From Welwitschia mirabilis (Eukaryota; Gnetophyta; Gnetopsida; Welwitschiales): DNA of 42,180 nt. The stretch lies in assembly GCA_051453625.1 (NCBI GenBank), contig JBOZIK010000001.1, positions 163,446,754 to 163,488,933 of the forward strand, read 5' to 3'. A program made the translations under genes and the position numbers. How positions within the stretch are numbered: the first letter of the stretch is position 1; every line of letters begins with the position of its first letter. The notes beneath the pieces were generated by a model. It had not been told where the DNA came from. It saw nothing but the letters and a program-made list of their open reading frames with translations, and searched no databases. Of this stretch, positions 23,672 to 34,990 are shown one piece after another.

Positions 23672-24811
23672 AATACCCTTTACTAAAGTGGCTATAACAT
23701 TTAATTTTCTTGGATTTTTTAATGAGTAAATATTTTTTCAACATATTATTAAATTCTTTATAGGTTCAACTATCTAAGGTTTACTCAAAGCTTTCTATAA
23801 ATTATAAAAATTAAGATATTTTTCTTATCATTTTTTGCTCATAAATTTTGATTTATTTCCATATAATAAATTTTTAAAATTATTTTACTCTTAGAAAAAT
23901 TATTGTTTTAAAACTTTTAAATTCTTAACATTATTGTAAACCTATGTAAAAACTTTCATAAACATTCCCTTAGTATTAAATGAGTTATGACTTTCTTAAG
24001 TTATGCTTTACTTTAGGAAAAAAGTGAACTTTAACTGAAGTAAGGACAAGAGAACTCTTAGTAATTTATAGAAATAAAAATAAATAAATTAAGTAAAATT
24101 TTATATTAAAAATTATTATTCAAATTATATAAAACATAATTATAAGAAATGTAAACTCAACTTACAATAACAAACAATATAATGCATCAAATACCATAAG
24201 CCTTAGGATTTTCTACGAAGGAGTGCCTAGCCTAAATATATTCTTGAGGATCACACTCATTCATCCTAATAAGACTCTAGTGTCAATCTTATGTAAAATT
24301 TATTTCAATAATAAGATAATGCAAAATAACATAGATATCCAAACTTATAGTGAACCCCCTAGTTACTTGGCTAAAATATCCATTAGACATATAGAAACTA
24401 AGCATGTTAAGAGGTCCAGCAACTTTATCCCTTATCTTAGTCTACGTCAATGGGAGGGAAAATATTTTTTAGTAGACCCATCAACAAATCATGTAAATAG
24501 ATGTCTCAAATCTATCACTTATCATAGTATCAACCAATAAGAGAGAAAATAAAAATAACTACGTGAATACTACAATCATATGCATAAGCCTAATGCAAGA
24601 TATGGAGCTAAAATGATTATGATAGAAGAACCTACTTTGAGAAATAAGGATTAATGATCCTTAAAGAATATTGAAGAAGTCATAAACTCCAAGATCCTAG
24701 GTTCAAGCTCAAAGCTTCAACTCCACATTCAAGAGGATGAAAGATTAAGAAGAAATTTTGGTAGCATAAACTTGCTTGAAGAATACTAGTTTGATAAGAA
24801 AGAAGAGGGTT

Positions 24812-24820
24812 CTATTTATA
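24812..24820 (-). promoter_or_regulatory. TATA-like box of the 5' LTR
   Basis: The minus strand reads TATAAATAG followed by AACCC. It is conserved with 12308-12316 although the LTRs differ by roughly a fifth, and it lies downstream of the U3 repeats. Confidence 0.5.
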
Positions 24821-24894
24821 AATACATGATGTANNNNNNNNNNNNNNNNNNNNNNNNNNNNNNNNNNNNNNNNNNNNNNNNNNNNNNNNNNNNN

Positions 24895-25100
24895 CAATGA
24901 CAAGTTGGATGAACTTTGTGCAAAAGTAATACTAACATATGCATGACAATGACATGATTAATCAATGATAAGCTTGATGAGCTTATGTAGAAGTGACATT
25001 GACGTATGAATAAATAGTGATAAAATTAATTAATGAGAAGTTATAAGAGCTTATTTAAGAAGTGAAAGTGATGTATGAATGACAAAAGAAATCTTATTTA
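24895..25100 (-). repeat. 68-bp tandem repeats in U3 of the 5' LTR
   Basis: Cores at 24896, 24964 and 25032 keep the same 68-bp spacing as in the other LTR. The neighbouring 24834-24894 N run may hide another unit. Sharing by both LTRs shows the array predates insertion. Confidence 0.8.
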
Positions 25101-25929
25101 TAACTCATGCACCTAATTGGGGTGAGTAATTTTCTTGCTTTAACTAACAAGATTAATTACATCATCATTTCCTTATGCTACTTCCTTCTTAATCCTTCAT
25201 AGGCTCATAATAAATCCAAAACATAATTAAAATGTATTGGAATAACAAATACACCAGTTTCAAAATTACCATGTGATATAACAAGAAAAATAATATTTCA
25301 TGCATAAAGTACTTTCACAAATATCAATAAGAATTAAAATCATGATAGAATAAATTCTACTTCTTTATCCTTTTTGATTTATGTAGAAGAGTGCATGTTC
25401 TTATTCACATGTTTTCCCCTCTTCATGATCCATGACATTAACAATAAAAATCAGAAGAAAGGAATTCCATAATTAAATGTAAGAAAAATGTCATAATAAA
25501 ATGTACGAAAATGTCATAGTTAAACATAGTGCTCTTTTAACTCTGTCACTTAAACATAGTACTCTTACTTTTTATTTACTTATTATTATTCCATGTCTAC
25601 AAAGTAATTTTAGTTTTTTAAAGCTTTAAATAAGACACATGGATAAATGATTAGAATAAAGATGTCACATGTCATTTTTGTAAACATTTGATTATTATTT
25701 TCCACCTTTATATGATTTTTTTAATTTAACTGTTTAACCATGTAAATTAATTATTTAATCATAAATAGGTTTATTTAGTATTAAAATTATTATAGTTATT
25801 ATTATTATTATTTAAAATAATAAAATTATCCAAACTAAAATTAATTAATTAAGTGACCTTATAAGTATCTATAAATTAAAATATAGCTTTGACATAAGAA
25901 ATATTAGACATTATTAATTATAAGGCTAC

Positions 25930-26107
25930 ATGACCACATCATTCTAAAGAGGGTGAGGTAAGCGTAAACAATTAGCACATATCGTGGACCAGCTGCTAGA
26001 CAGCCGAGGGTGGTTTATGTCGCGGTATGTGTGATACCCTGTGTGTGTCCAAATAGCATGAGTGAGCATCAATGGTTGTTGGTTTACACTTACAACTATT
26101 ACTATGC
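25930..26107. other. GC- and CpG-rich insert in the 5' LTR, origin unknown
   Basis: Between GGCTACA (25924-25930) and GATTCTTATTAAAG (from about 26107) the 5' LTR carries about 175 bp that are absent from both copies of this place in the 3' LTR (13490 and 14116, where AGGCTACAC runs straight into ATTAATTC). The insert is near half G+C and holds several CpG, against almost none nearby. A 13-bp inverted repeat (12 of 13) lies inside it: GTAAGCGTAAACA at 25958-25970 and GGTTTACACTTAC at 26081-26093. A small stem GGTAT-GTGTG-ATACC is at about 26018-26032. No convincing target duplication, no 5S or tRNA pattern and no coding frame. A small inserted element or filler DNA are both possible. Confidence 0.6.
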
Positions 26108-26242
26108 TAGTTTTTGATTCTTATTAAAGAAAAAAAGGATTTTCATTAAAATTTAATATCAAAATGTATTACATAATTTAGAGACTCTCATAATCATGTC
26201 ATTATGTTACTAATTAAACATTACAAAATGTAGGATATAACA

Positions 26243-26247
26243 TTTTC
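26243..26247. repeat. Right target-site duplication (TTTTC)
   Basis: These five bases lie immediately outside the 5' LTR end and match TTTTT at 9159-9163 in four of five positions, as expected for an aged 5-bp Ty3/gypsy target duplication. Confidence 0.5.
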
Positions 26248-26419
26248 ACTATAAAATTAATAATTTAATAGTAATAATAAAAAAATTATGTCTTAAAGAA
26301 ACTTGAACATACCTAAAGATGCAAATAAATCATTATTAAATAACAATCCTAGGTAAACCATAACAAAATGATGATACAAAGTAATTTAATTATCAACTCT
26401 TTAATATGGAAAATAACTA

Positions 26420-26673
26420 CTTGTATATAATAATTTACTTCTCTATTCAAGGAAAATAGTCATTATATATAGTTATCTACATCTTGAATGATCTATNNNN
26501 NNNNNNNNNNNNNNNNNNNNNNNNNNNNNNNNNNNNNNNNNNNNNNNNNNNNNNNNNNNNNNNNNNNNNNNNNNNNNNNNNNNNNNNNNNNNNNNNCTTG
26601 TATATAATAATTTACTTCTCTATTCAAGGAAAATAGTCATTATATATAGTTATCTACATCTTGAATGATCTAT
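26420..26673. repeat. Gap-linked duplication 26420-26496 / 26597-26673
   Basis: 77 bp repeated without visible difference on both sides of the 100-N gap at 26497-26596; most simply an unmerged contig overlap. Confidence 0.95.
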
Positions 26674-28796
26674 GAAAGAAGAATAGGACACTACCCAATA
26701 AGTTTTAAATGTGATATGCTAGAAGAGTCAATTGTTTTTGAGAATTTGGGTCACATTTTGGTAATTTCTTCTTTCATATAATCATTATAAGCTTTAACTA
26801 GGATCATTATAAGTTTCAACCACATCTCCATCCCAGCATATTTATTGGTTATAGATTTAAAATCAAGGGTTATAAAATCTTTCTATCAAAACAATAAAAG
26901 ATCATTCTCTTTTATGACATACTATTTGTAGTATGTGCAAAATAAATGATTAAATAGAGTGAGAAAGTAATAATTCATGGAGTAAACCATAAATAAAAAA
27001 GAAAGTAAGTGATTAGTTTTCATAAATTTTACTCTTTTGAGAGGGAAGTAACTCTTTGAATAAATAATTTAGGAGAAAATACAAAAACTATGTACATACA
27101 TGTATGTATTAGTAGATAAACATGAACTTACATAAAATAATAATGCTCATTGTCTAAAGTAAGAGGTGTAAAAAATTCTCAAAATTTCAAATTCTAAAGA
27201 GGAAAATTTGATGAATAAGCTTCTAATAATGAAGATTTGGATGTAATAGCTCAAGATCATTCTTACAATTTAAGAACATCATGAACCATGTAGGATTTAA
27301 GATCAAATGAATACAAATAAAATACTTAATAAGTAACTACAATCTCTTATGTAAGAAATAATGAATAGATTGAAATTAATCATGTAAAGTTATACATCTT
27401 AACTTTTGTTATAATTTGCAACCAGAGATCTGCCTAGATATTATAGTATAGGTAGTAGTTTAAAATAAATAAACTAGATTATGTTATTATAGTTTAATTA
27501 AATTTAATAATTATTCTTTCTTAAATATTTTAGAGGTCATCCAAAGATTAAAAGATTTATACAAAGGCTTTTAAATAAAGAATTAAATAGAAAGGATTTC
27601 AAAAGGAGTTTGAAAAAGAGATTAGGACTTAAATAATGTAGATTTCTCCTCCTAAGAAGAAGGAATAATTATTCATAAGATAATGTTTCAATTAATTCCA
27701 ATACAAGTAAATATGTTACATTAAGTATAACTTGGATTCACAGATGAGTAATAAATTATTCACTACAAATTTTAAGTGTCATGAAAGCATAAGTATTAGA
27801 AATGTTATGTCTTATAATGAATTGTAGGAAATACTAAAATGCCTAAAATACACATAAATTAATTATAAATTTTCTAAGCTCTATGAATAAATTAAAGGAA
27901 TAGATGTAATAGATAAAGATAAAAAAATACTCAAAATGAACCATTTTATAACTAGTGATTAATTTTATAAATGATGGAATTTAAAGGTGCATCATTAATG
28001 ATTAAAACGCTAGTAAATATATTAATTTAACATATATCAAGTACTAGGGATTGATAAGATGGATGCATCATAAATAAATCATTTCCTCATACCCAAGAAG
28101 GGAGAAAAGAGACTTAAAACATCATGATGAAATAAGCCCTNNNNNNNNNNNNNNNNNNNNNNNNNNNNNNNNNNNNNNNNNNNNNNNNNNNNNNNNNNNN
28201 NNNNNNNNNNNNNNNNNNNNNNNNNNNNNNNNNNNNNNNNACATCATGATGAAATAAGCCCTCATCATAGTCATAGGAAAGTTGGATCTAAAATGGTAGA
28301 TCTCTAATGAATGAATGTAGGATCCAAGATGGGTCAATTTGTAATGATGCATATTAAATAAAGGATTCAATTCTAAGTAAATAATAGTTTTCCTTTAATG
28401 TAGGCCTTACTTATATACCCTTCCTTAGTATTATATAATTCTACCAATACATCCTCACTATTAAAAAATAAGTAGCAATAGATTTTCTTAGGCGGTAGGA
28501 GACAAATGTGTAAACTTTAATCATAATATATTAGATTAGCATTAAGCTATAATATTAATTCATTAAATTATCCTCTCTTTGACTTTTATTTCTTTTCTAT
28601 ATCTATTATATTTTAGAAGCCAATAAAACTAGTCGAAGTAACAACAATGCAAGTCACTTTTACTTGGTTACCTCTAATAAAGCTTAGGTATCTTAGAATG
28701 ACTTGTAAACAGATATTCAAATTTATTCTTTCTTAATAATATTTTTAGATATTAAGGGATAAAACATGATCAACAATAATGTAACTATAAATATGG
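26674..28796. other. AT-rich region without recognisable gene
   Basis: Right flank of the chromovirus, upstream of the copia remnant. A copia integrase and gag would be expected in part of it if that element were complete, but I could not recognise their motifs (HHCC, GKQ, KGYKLYD). The minus-strand frame at 28122-28370 runs through a gap and is not credible. Confidence 0.5.
28119..28262. repeat. Gap-linked duplication 28119-28140 / 28241-28262
   Basis: 22 identical bases flank the 100-N gap at 28141-28240, the shortest of the set. Confidence 0.9.
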
Positions 28797-29017
28797 TATT
28801 TATAGAATTAGAAACATATTAATTTACTAATATTTTAGATTCAAATATGTCAAATTTNNNNNNNNNNNNNNNNNNNNNNNNNNNNNNNNNNNNNNNNNNN
28901 NNNNNNNNNNNNNNNNNNNNNNNNNNNNNNNNNNNNNNNNNNNNNNNNNNNNNNNNNTATTTATAGAATTAGAAACATATTAATTACTAATATTTTAGGT
29001 TCAAATATGTCAAATTT
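28797..29017. repeat. Gap-linked duplication 28797-28857 / 28958-29017
   Basis: About 60 bp repeated across the 100-N gap at 28858-28957, with one indel and one substitution. Confidence 0.93.
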
Positions 29018-29019
29018 CA

Positions 29020-30653
29020 TATGTAAACATGGAGATCTATCTTAATTTTAGTAGTGAATTAGCCACATTAAATAAACTAGTAAAGTATCTAAAGTGGAGA
29101 TATTTGATGGACATGGATTATTGGTCTATGATATAAAATGATAATTGGAAGCTAATTGACTTGGCATTTGGAAAAAACGTTGAGAGACATGAATGGATTT
29201 TTTTGATAAGTAGATATTTGATGGAACAATTTCCAAACTCAAAACTAGATTACTCACATAGGGATTCACTTAAAATCATGAAACTAGCTACATAGAAGTC
29301 TTTGTACTAATAGCAAAATGGAAAGATAATCAAATTTTAATTACATTGGTAATATATGAAGGATGAAACGTGCATCATATTAAGGTGAATATTGTATTCT
29401 TGAATGGATTTAATGCAAAGAATATTTACATAGCTTAGGTTAAGGTCTTGAGATAAAGAAATAAGAGCAAGAAATGTGTAAACTAAAGAAGGAATCCTAT
29501 GATTTGAATGAAGTACCCACATTTTATACAATAGGATAAGAATAGCTTATTAATATATGGAATTTAATATGTTTGAATACTAAGATATTTTGTAACAGTA
29601 CTCATCAAATATGTAAAATGTAAAAATATGTATTTCATTATTTTTAAAAAATAGTTCTTTGTAACAGTACTCATCAAATATGTAAAATGTAAAAATATGT
29701 ATTTCATTATTTTTAAAAAATAGTTCTATTACTAGAAAGAATGAAAAAAATCACTACCAAGATTATGAATAACGTTGCAAAGAATTTTAAAATCATGAAT
29801 TTGGAATTTTTGAAATAATATCTTAATATAAAAGTGATTTGTAAAACTTAAATCTCCTTCAAATTAGTTTAATTACATTAGTAACATGTTGAAGAAATTT
29901 GGACGAAAACTTAAAAATAGTATCTAGTAAAACACAATTTTTAATTAAACATTAGTGAATAATCACCACATGTAGATGAAATTATTCATTATACATTAGT
30001 AAGAAATCTAACATATGTTACTAATACTTTATTTGATATATCTTATGAAGTATAAATATTAATAAAATATATGGTTAGATGACAATAAATTTACTAGAAT
30101 ACAAAAATAAAAGCCTAAAAAATCTAAAAGGATCAAAAGATCTCAAGCTCTTAATTTTAATAGAAGAAAAAGTTTAATATTATCTTTTTTATATTTGGGC
30201 TTGTGATTATTACAACATTAGAAAGTTCATAATAAAATACTTTACATCCTTGGAATCTTTATGAATTCCCTAGAAATTATAGTGATATATTTTTATCTAA
30301 AGAAGAGTGTGTGGTAGCATCTAAAATGAGTAAGAAGATAATCTAAATAAGGAATTTATTGTAGATTCTATAGTTTCCATAGAAATAACCTATAAACCAT
30401 ATGTTAATAATTAATTTGCAATTCATATAATAAATAATTGACTATTTCATGATAGAATGAAGTGCATTATAACAAAGATCTACATGATATGAGAACTAGT
30501 TTAAAATGGTATGATAGATGTTTATTATGTTTTATCAAAAAATTATGTTATGGACATTCTGACAAAATACTTAGTAGGTGTTGGTGGCCTAAATTTGCAC
30601 TTTCAAAAGTAATCAATGCTATAAATAGGAAATTGCAATTAGGCTTAGTATAG
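29020..30653 (+). pseudogene. Decayed Ty1/copia pol (reverse transcriptase and RNase H)
   Basis: Plus-strand translation in several frames follows the copia RT-RNase H order. Seen: LATLNKLVKYLKW then NDNWKLIDL (usually xxxKWxxAMxxExxSxxxNxTWxLVxL) from about 29060; FGKNVERHEWIF; DGTISKLKTRLLT and SYIEVFVLIAKW (29220-29310; usually KARLVAKG and ETFAPVAR); VHHIKVNIVFLNGF and KNIYIA (29375-29430; usually HQMDVKTAFLNG); MNNVAKNFKIMNLEF; YVTNTLFDISYEV (about 30010-30055; usually YLTNTRPDIxYAV); LKNLKGSKDLKLL; LSKEECVVASKM; NQFAIHIINN-like; LFHDRMKCI; and YVLSKNYVMDILTKYLV near 30550-30580 (usually VADILTKPL). The YVDD box is not recognisable; a 69-bp tandem duplication sits about there. Many stops. 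Integrase and gag upstream were not recognised. Confidence 0.88.
29589..29726 (+). repeat. Perfect 69-bp tandem duplication
   Basis: Bases 29589-29657 are repeated with no visible difference at 29658-29726. The unit begins TTGTAACAGTACTCATC and ends in a T-A run plus AATAGTTC. It lies inside the decayed copia RT, is a multiple of three, and is not next to any N gap, unlike most duplications in this window. Confidence 0.92.
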
Positions 30654-30717
30654 NNNNNNNNNNNNNNNNNNNNNNNNNNNNNNNNNNNNNNNNNNNNNNN
30701 NNNNNNNNNNNNNNNNN

Positions 30718-31080
30718 GCTTAAATTATTATTACTCTTTTTGAAAAAGTTAAAATATGATTTTATAATGGGAATAATGTTGAATTTAAATCCTTTTAGTA
30801 ACTATACCTATCCCTTAGAAGTATAACCACCATGATTCCCTAATCAAATAATGTAATTACACTTATGACCTTATAGTATGCTAGCCATATGATGTAAATA
30901 TTTGAATCCATGACTTTATAAATAAAGGACAAGTATTTCACTAGTTAGACTATTATTTCATTAGTCAATATGATTCTATGGTAACTAATGCATCACTAAT
31001 TTTGGTCAAAAGGCCAATCCCTAGCTTTAGATTTGTTTAGAAGATGGGAAGCATGATGCAATCTTTCACCTTCCTTTTCT
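30718..31080 (+). repeat. Possible 3' LTR of the copia element
   Basis: The segment directly follows the end of the RNase H remnant and a 64-N gap. It contains a TATA-like TATAAATAAAGG at about 30917 followed by ACAAGTATTTCACTAG, as in a U3/R junction, and ends in a T-rich run at 31080-31093. No second LTR copy was found in the window, so this rests on position only. Confidence 0.35.
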
Positions 31081-31093
31081 TTTTTTTTTTTTT

Positions 31094-33475
31094 AACATGT
31101 CCCTTAAATTCTAATAAAATATAAATTAAAAGATGCTACATTTAAAATTTCATCTTCACATACAAAGTTGAGGGAAAGTATAATGGAAAGTTATTTTTAT
31201 TATTCTTAAAATTAGTATTAAAACAATTCAAAGAAGTGCATAATGCAAGAAGTGAAAGATGAGTTACCATTAGGTGATAACACATTAAAGGTGATCTAAT
31301 AAGGTAGCTTGTCATTGTAGGCCATGTGTAAGAACCCATGCTATAATATAAAGTACATTGACTAGTAGATGGATCTCAGTGACAATATCTATCCTTCTCT
31401 TAAATAATTTTTTCCTCATGTTAACAATGGTACCATCATAATAAACAACTTTGATAACATTCATAGATTTTGGACTTCCCTAAAGCCAACTCCTAGGATG
31501 TGATACAAAACAAGAAAAGTAAGGTGTAAATCCACTATTTAGAAAAAGCAAAGCTCTTTAACTATACTTAATGTAGCTATAGTAGTGGAGGCTATGAGAA
31601 TAAAGCACTTTATAGCTTAATTTAAACTTTGAAAGCAAGAAATCCTACAATAAAGTAAAAGTTGGAATCTTTATCATGCATAAATCATATAAGAATTTTG
31701 TAGGTTATTTTTAGAGTAGTCTATGGAGGTCCTTAATAGATAATAAATGAAACTCATCCATCTCATGGACTGTGTATGTCATGTATGACCTATGTTTCCC
31801 AACTCATGTAGTCCATATATCCATGGTTCTATGGATGCATTAATTAGAATTCAAAATTCATTTCACTTCTTCTGCTCAAAAGGAAGAATTCTTTAACACT
31901 CCTACTTGTATATAGAAAAAGAGAAATGAAATTCAAATCACAGTATAAAATGATTTACATCATACTTTGGAGAGTTTGAAAGGCTCTTCTCTTGAGAATT
32001 TTCACAGAGTTTACTTAAAAGAAAATTTAATTTTTATAGGATTTTTGCGAGTTGCCATAACCTTATAGCTTGGATGCATTAAGGAAGCACATGATTGCCC
32101 TATTTTATACTTATATACATTTGCTTAACTATAGCACCCCAAAACAACTTCATTAAGAAGGGAAAAAAAGGTTTCTCTTTAACTACAGACACAAGCTAAA
32201 TTTCATGTATTTATATTAAGTTAACCCCTTCCTCAACTCAAGATTCAAAGTATAATCATGACACCATAACATGTTTAAATTCACTTAACGATAGCCTCCT
32301 AGTTATTTTATTTGTGAAAGCATCATTCCTAGGTTTTGTTTGTAGCCCCATGATCCTTTCTGATAAAACATTTATAATCTAATTACTTAAACATGCATTT
32401 TTTACTACATCATTTTTTGATCTAAATAATCTAGGAATTCAAATATTAAGAAAAGGTTATGACATTATTAACAGTATATCTTGAATTTTTTACCCTTAAT
32501 AAAGATAACTCACTTCTTGTACCATTGCATTATGCTTTGTTATAGCTACAAAGATTCATCTTTTATTTGCATATAATACTAAGACTTAGATCCCAAGACC
32601 TTTTAGATGCTACATGTATGTTTCTATAATTAAATTCAAATACATAAATGTTTTATATGTCTAGTTTTTCTTAAAACATGATTTTAACATGCAATAAAGA
32701 AAAGAACAATTCTGATTATACAGTGTCTTAGAATTGGTAAGAAAGTTTTGTAAAATAAGTACTAGGGTTTTTAGCAAAGTGATTTAAGTATAAATTTAAC
32801 CTTATAGTTAGTTCTCACTACTAAAATTTTAGCTTCCTCGTTCAAACTAAAATAATAAGTTTTCTAGTTTTTAGAGTGATGGGAATTCCTAGTTATGAAT
32901 AAATCAGGTAATATTTAATTTCTAATGTCTACTTGATTATATCTAAACTTCATATGAATTAATGTTGTAACTTTAATTCTTTATTATTCATGTAGATGAT
33001 ATAGTTCAAAGGAGGACTTAGTAGGTTTCTTGGTAACCTAGTGGTACATGTCATGGAGCGAGAGCATATGATACGCAAACTGAATTAAAGTATACTTTTG
33101 CAAATGCTCAATATTTTCATGTAGTGGAGATGCAGGTGATATGGTTCTTCATTTAACATCCCCACCTTTAATTCTTAAGTTTACTTTTTTATTTTTTTCC
33201 TTCCTTTATCTAGTTCTTATCTCTTAATTTTTAGAAGTATTTTTCAATTAGATAAGTGATGAACATAATTTGGCTAGCTTCAAACTAAAAACTTAGCCTT
33301 TTAATCTTATTAATGTTATCTAATAAATCACAAGTAAATTCCAAGCTATTAAAAGTTATTGACATTCTTGAATAATTACAATTTGATTATCTAAGAAAAA
33401 TTCTAGATTGACCTTCCACAACTTCTTAATATTTTTGAAATATTTACAATTAAATTAGCAAAGCTAAAACCCATC
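31094..33475. other. Region without recognisable gene
   Basis: No coding remnant was found on either strand. The minus-strand frame at 31142-31339 has no recognisable features. The block at 33030-33085 (TTGGTAACCTAGTGGTACATG) looks like a tRNA-type box A but no box B follows. Confidence 0.5.
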
Positions 33476-33493
33476 AAAACTTATAAATATTTA
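33476..33493. repeat. SINE target-site duplication, left
   Basis: AAAACTTATAAATATTTA precedes the SINE head and matches 33923-33940 in 17 of 18 positions. Confidence 0.85.
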
Positions 33494-33922
33494 TCAATGA
33501 CTACTTACCAGAGTGGTAAGGTCCTAGACACATGCACCTAGAGGTCCAAAGTTTAAACCCCAATAGTGGTAAGGAATACAAACGGACTAGATCTTTACAG
33601 CTCANNNNNNNNNNNNNNNNNNNNNNNNNNNNNNNNNNNNNNNNNNNNNNNNNNNNNNNNNNNNNNNNNNNNNNNNNNNNNNNNNNNNNNNNNNNNNNNN
33701 NNNNAGACACATGCACCTAGACGTCCAAAGTTCAAACCCCAATAGTGGTGAGGAATAAAAATGGAATAGATCTTTAGAGCCCAGGTACCATTAGGCATTT
33801 TTTTGGCACAAAACTACCTACCTACTATTAGTAAAAAATATAAATGAAATAGATTCTATAAGCCCAAGCACCACTGGGCATTTGTGTGATGAAAAATTAC
33901 CTACCTACTATCTCTTCAAAAA
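33494..33922 (+). mobile_element. tRNA-derived SINE with target-site duplication
   Basis: A short interspersed element in plus orientation. Box A-like TACCAGAGTGG lies at 33506-33516. Box B is GTTTAAACC at 33551-33559, and in the duplicated copy GTTCAAACC at 33730-33738, which fits the Pol III consensus GWTCRANNC exactly. The element ends in an A run (33918-33926) and is bounded by an 18-bp direct repeat with one mismatch (33476-33493 and 33923-33940). Bases 33526-33604 are repeated at 33705-33783 across a 100-N gap; collapsed, the SINE is about 250 bp. Its 3' body consists of two diverged copies of about 80 bp. It needs an LTR- or LINE-encoded RT in trans (family knowledge). Confidence 0.85.
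33754..33912 (+). repeat. Dimeric 3' body of the SINE
   Basis: Two diverged tandem copies, 33754-33830 and 33837-33912 (period 83). Each runs from AATA(A/T)AAATG through an AGCCCA-type block and GGCATTT to CTACCTACCTACTAT. Confidence 0.75.
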
Positions 33923-33940
33923 AAAACTTACAAATATTTA
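33923..33940. repeat. SINE target-site duplication, right
   Basis: AAAACTTACAAATATTTA follows the A-rich tail and matches 33476-33493 with one T/C difference. Confidence 0.85.
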
Positions 33941-34990
33941 AATATTGTTACCATTTTATTTGTTACTTGAGATTTAGTGATCTATAACATGAAATTGAGT
34001 CATGACATAGATTAGTAATCCTTGAATTTTTAAATTTTTATTGGTTACTTTAAATAAGTTTTAAGGATTATGAACTTTAAAATCTTAAATATGTTTTTGA
34101 GGTGGTTTTATATGGTAAATCATGAATAAATAATATCAAAATCCTGGTTGGGTAAATATGGTTATAAAAAATTTATGAGCAATCTTAGAAGATAGTAAAC
34201 AACACCCTAGCTATTGATATAATAAAATTTCTTATTAGGTAAAACCATGTAAATAATAAAATAATAGTAAAAAAACCACTGCACTAAAGATATTAATGTG
34301 TAATCTAGTATTATTAACTAAAAATAGTTCATGAAGTTAGATTAGTAAGCACCTTCATAGCTTTATTCATGTCCTTATTTCTCTTTGTTACATAAGCTTC
34401 ATTCTTAGGATTTTTATTGAGGTTTCATTTTAAAATAACTTTTTTCATTGGCATTCTTTACTTCAATTTTAATGGAGATGGGAGAAATTCCTAAGATAGT
34501 GTAGTAGTCTATATAATATGAAAAAGCATACAAATCATAGAGGTATGAATCCCCCTTTTTTTTTTTATTTTGATGTATTTGCTAATACTTTATGAATCAA
34601 ATTGGTGATACATAACATCATGTTTAGAGAATGTTTAAGTACATTTATGTAGGTTTTTAATCAATTAAGAATAAAAATGAAGTAGATATCTAGATGAATA
34701 AGAAAAGGTATTTTTCCAACACTTGTAACCATTTATGGATGATTTTTAAAATTATGTTCCATTTAATATCCTTATGACCGAGTTTAGAACTCTAGATGAA
34801 GAGATAACAATGGAATGTGATTTTATTAAAATCTTTCAACTATCATTGTAATGATTGATAGTAATCAATATGACCAAACTGAATGCTCTTGTAGTTATTT
34901 TTAATGCTTTATAACTTTAGAAGTTAATCTTGGACTAAGATATGATGATTAGAGGTGAATAAGATGAGAAAAATGCATCATCTAGAGCAA
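33941..34990. other. AT-rich region without recognisable gene
   Basis: Between the SINE and the GTTACTATAG cluster nothing could be identified beyond AT-rich sequence and a T run at 34556-34566. Confidence 0.5.

Larger units (their letters stand above)
9164..26242 (-). mobile_element. Decayed full-length Ty3/gypsy chromovirus (Tekay/Del-like)
   Basis: A complete LTR retrotransposon lies on the minus strand. Seen: two homologous terminal regions with TG...CA ends, a tRNA-iMet-type primer site just inside the upper LTR, a polypurine tract just inside the lower LTR, and gag, protease, RT, RNase H, integrase and chromodomain remnants in canonical Ty3 order. The flanks read TTTTT (9159-9163) and TTTTC (26243-26247), a likely 5-bp target duplication with one change. 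The integrase GPY/F module followed by a chromodomain places it in the chromoviruses; LTRs near 4 kb fit the Tekay/Del group (family knowledge). Three gap-linked duplications lie in the internal region or at its edge and two in the 5' LTR; collapsed, the element is about 13-14 kb. LTR divergence near 20% by eye and many stop codons mean an old, inactive insertion. Confidence 0.92.
21134..26242 (-). repeat. 5' LTR of the chromovirus
   Basis: In element orientation it begins TGTTATATCC at 26242 and ends GGTATGACA at 21134, directly before the primer-binding site. Two gap-linked duplications (21288-22253 and 22810-23671) and a roughly 175-bp foreign insert at about 25930-26107 inflate the apparent 5.1 kb; without them it is about 3.9 kb plus a 61-N gap at 24834-24894. 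It shares the 68-bp U3 repeats and TATA-like box with the other LTR. The open frame at 24223-24540 inside it has no recognisable similarity and is probably chance. Confidence 0.9.

Noticed and set aside
24223-24540. 105-codon plus-strand frame
   Set aside because: It lies inside the 5' LTR, antisense to the element; the matching part of the other LTR does not keep the frame open and no family is recognisable.
29337-29531. 64-codon minus-strand frame
   Set aside because: It is antisense to the clear copia RT relic.
30462-30653. 63-codon plus-strand open frame
   Set aside because: It is the wrong frame of the copia RNase H relic. Another frame of the same bases reads through to a DILTK motif that is diagnostic for copia, with stops.
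33013-33090. Second SINE-like head (GGTAACCTAGTGGTA)
   Set aside because: It resembles box A, but no box B, tail or flanking duplication could be found.
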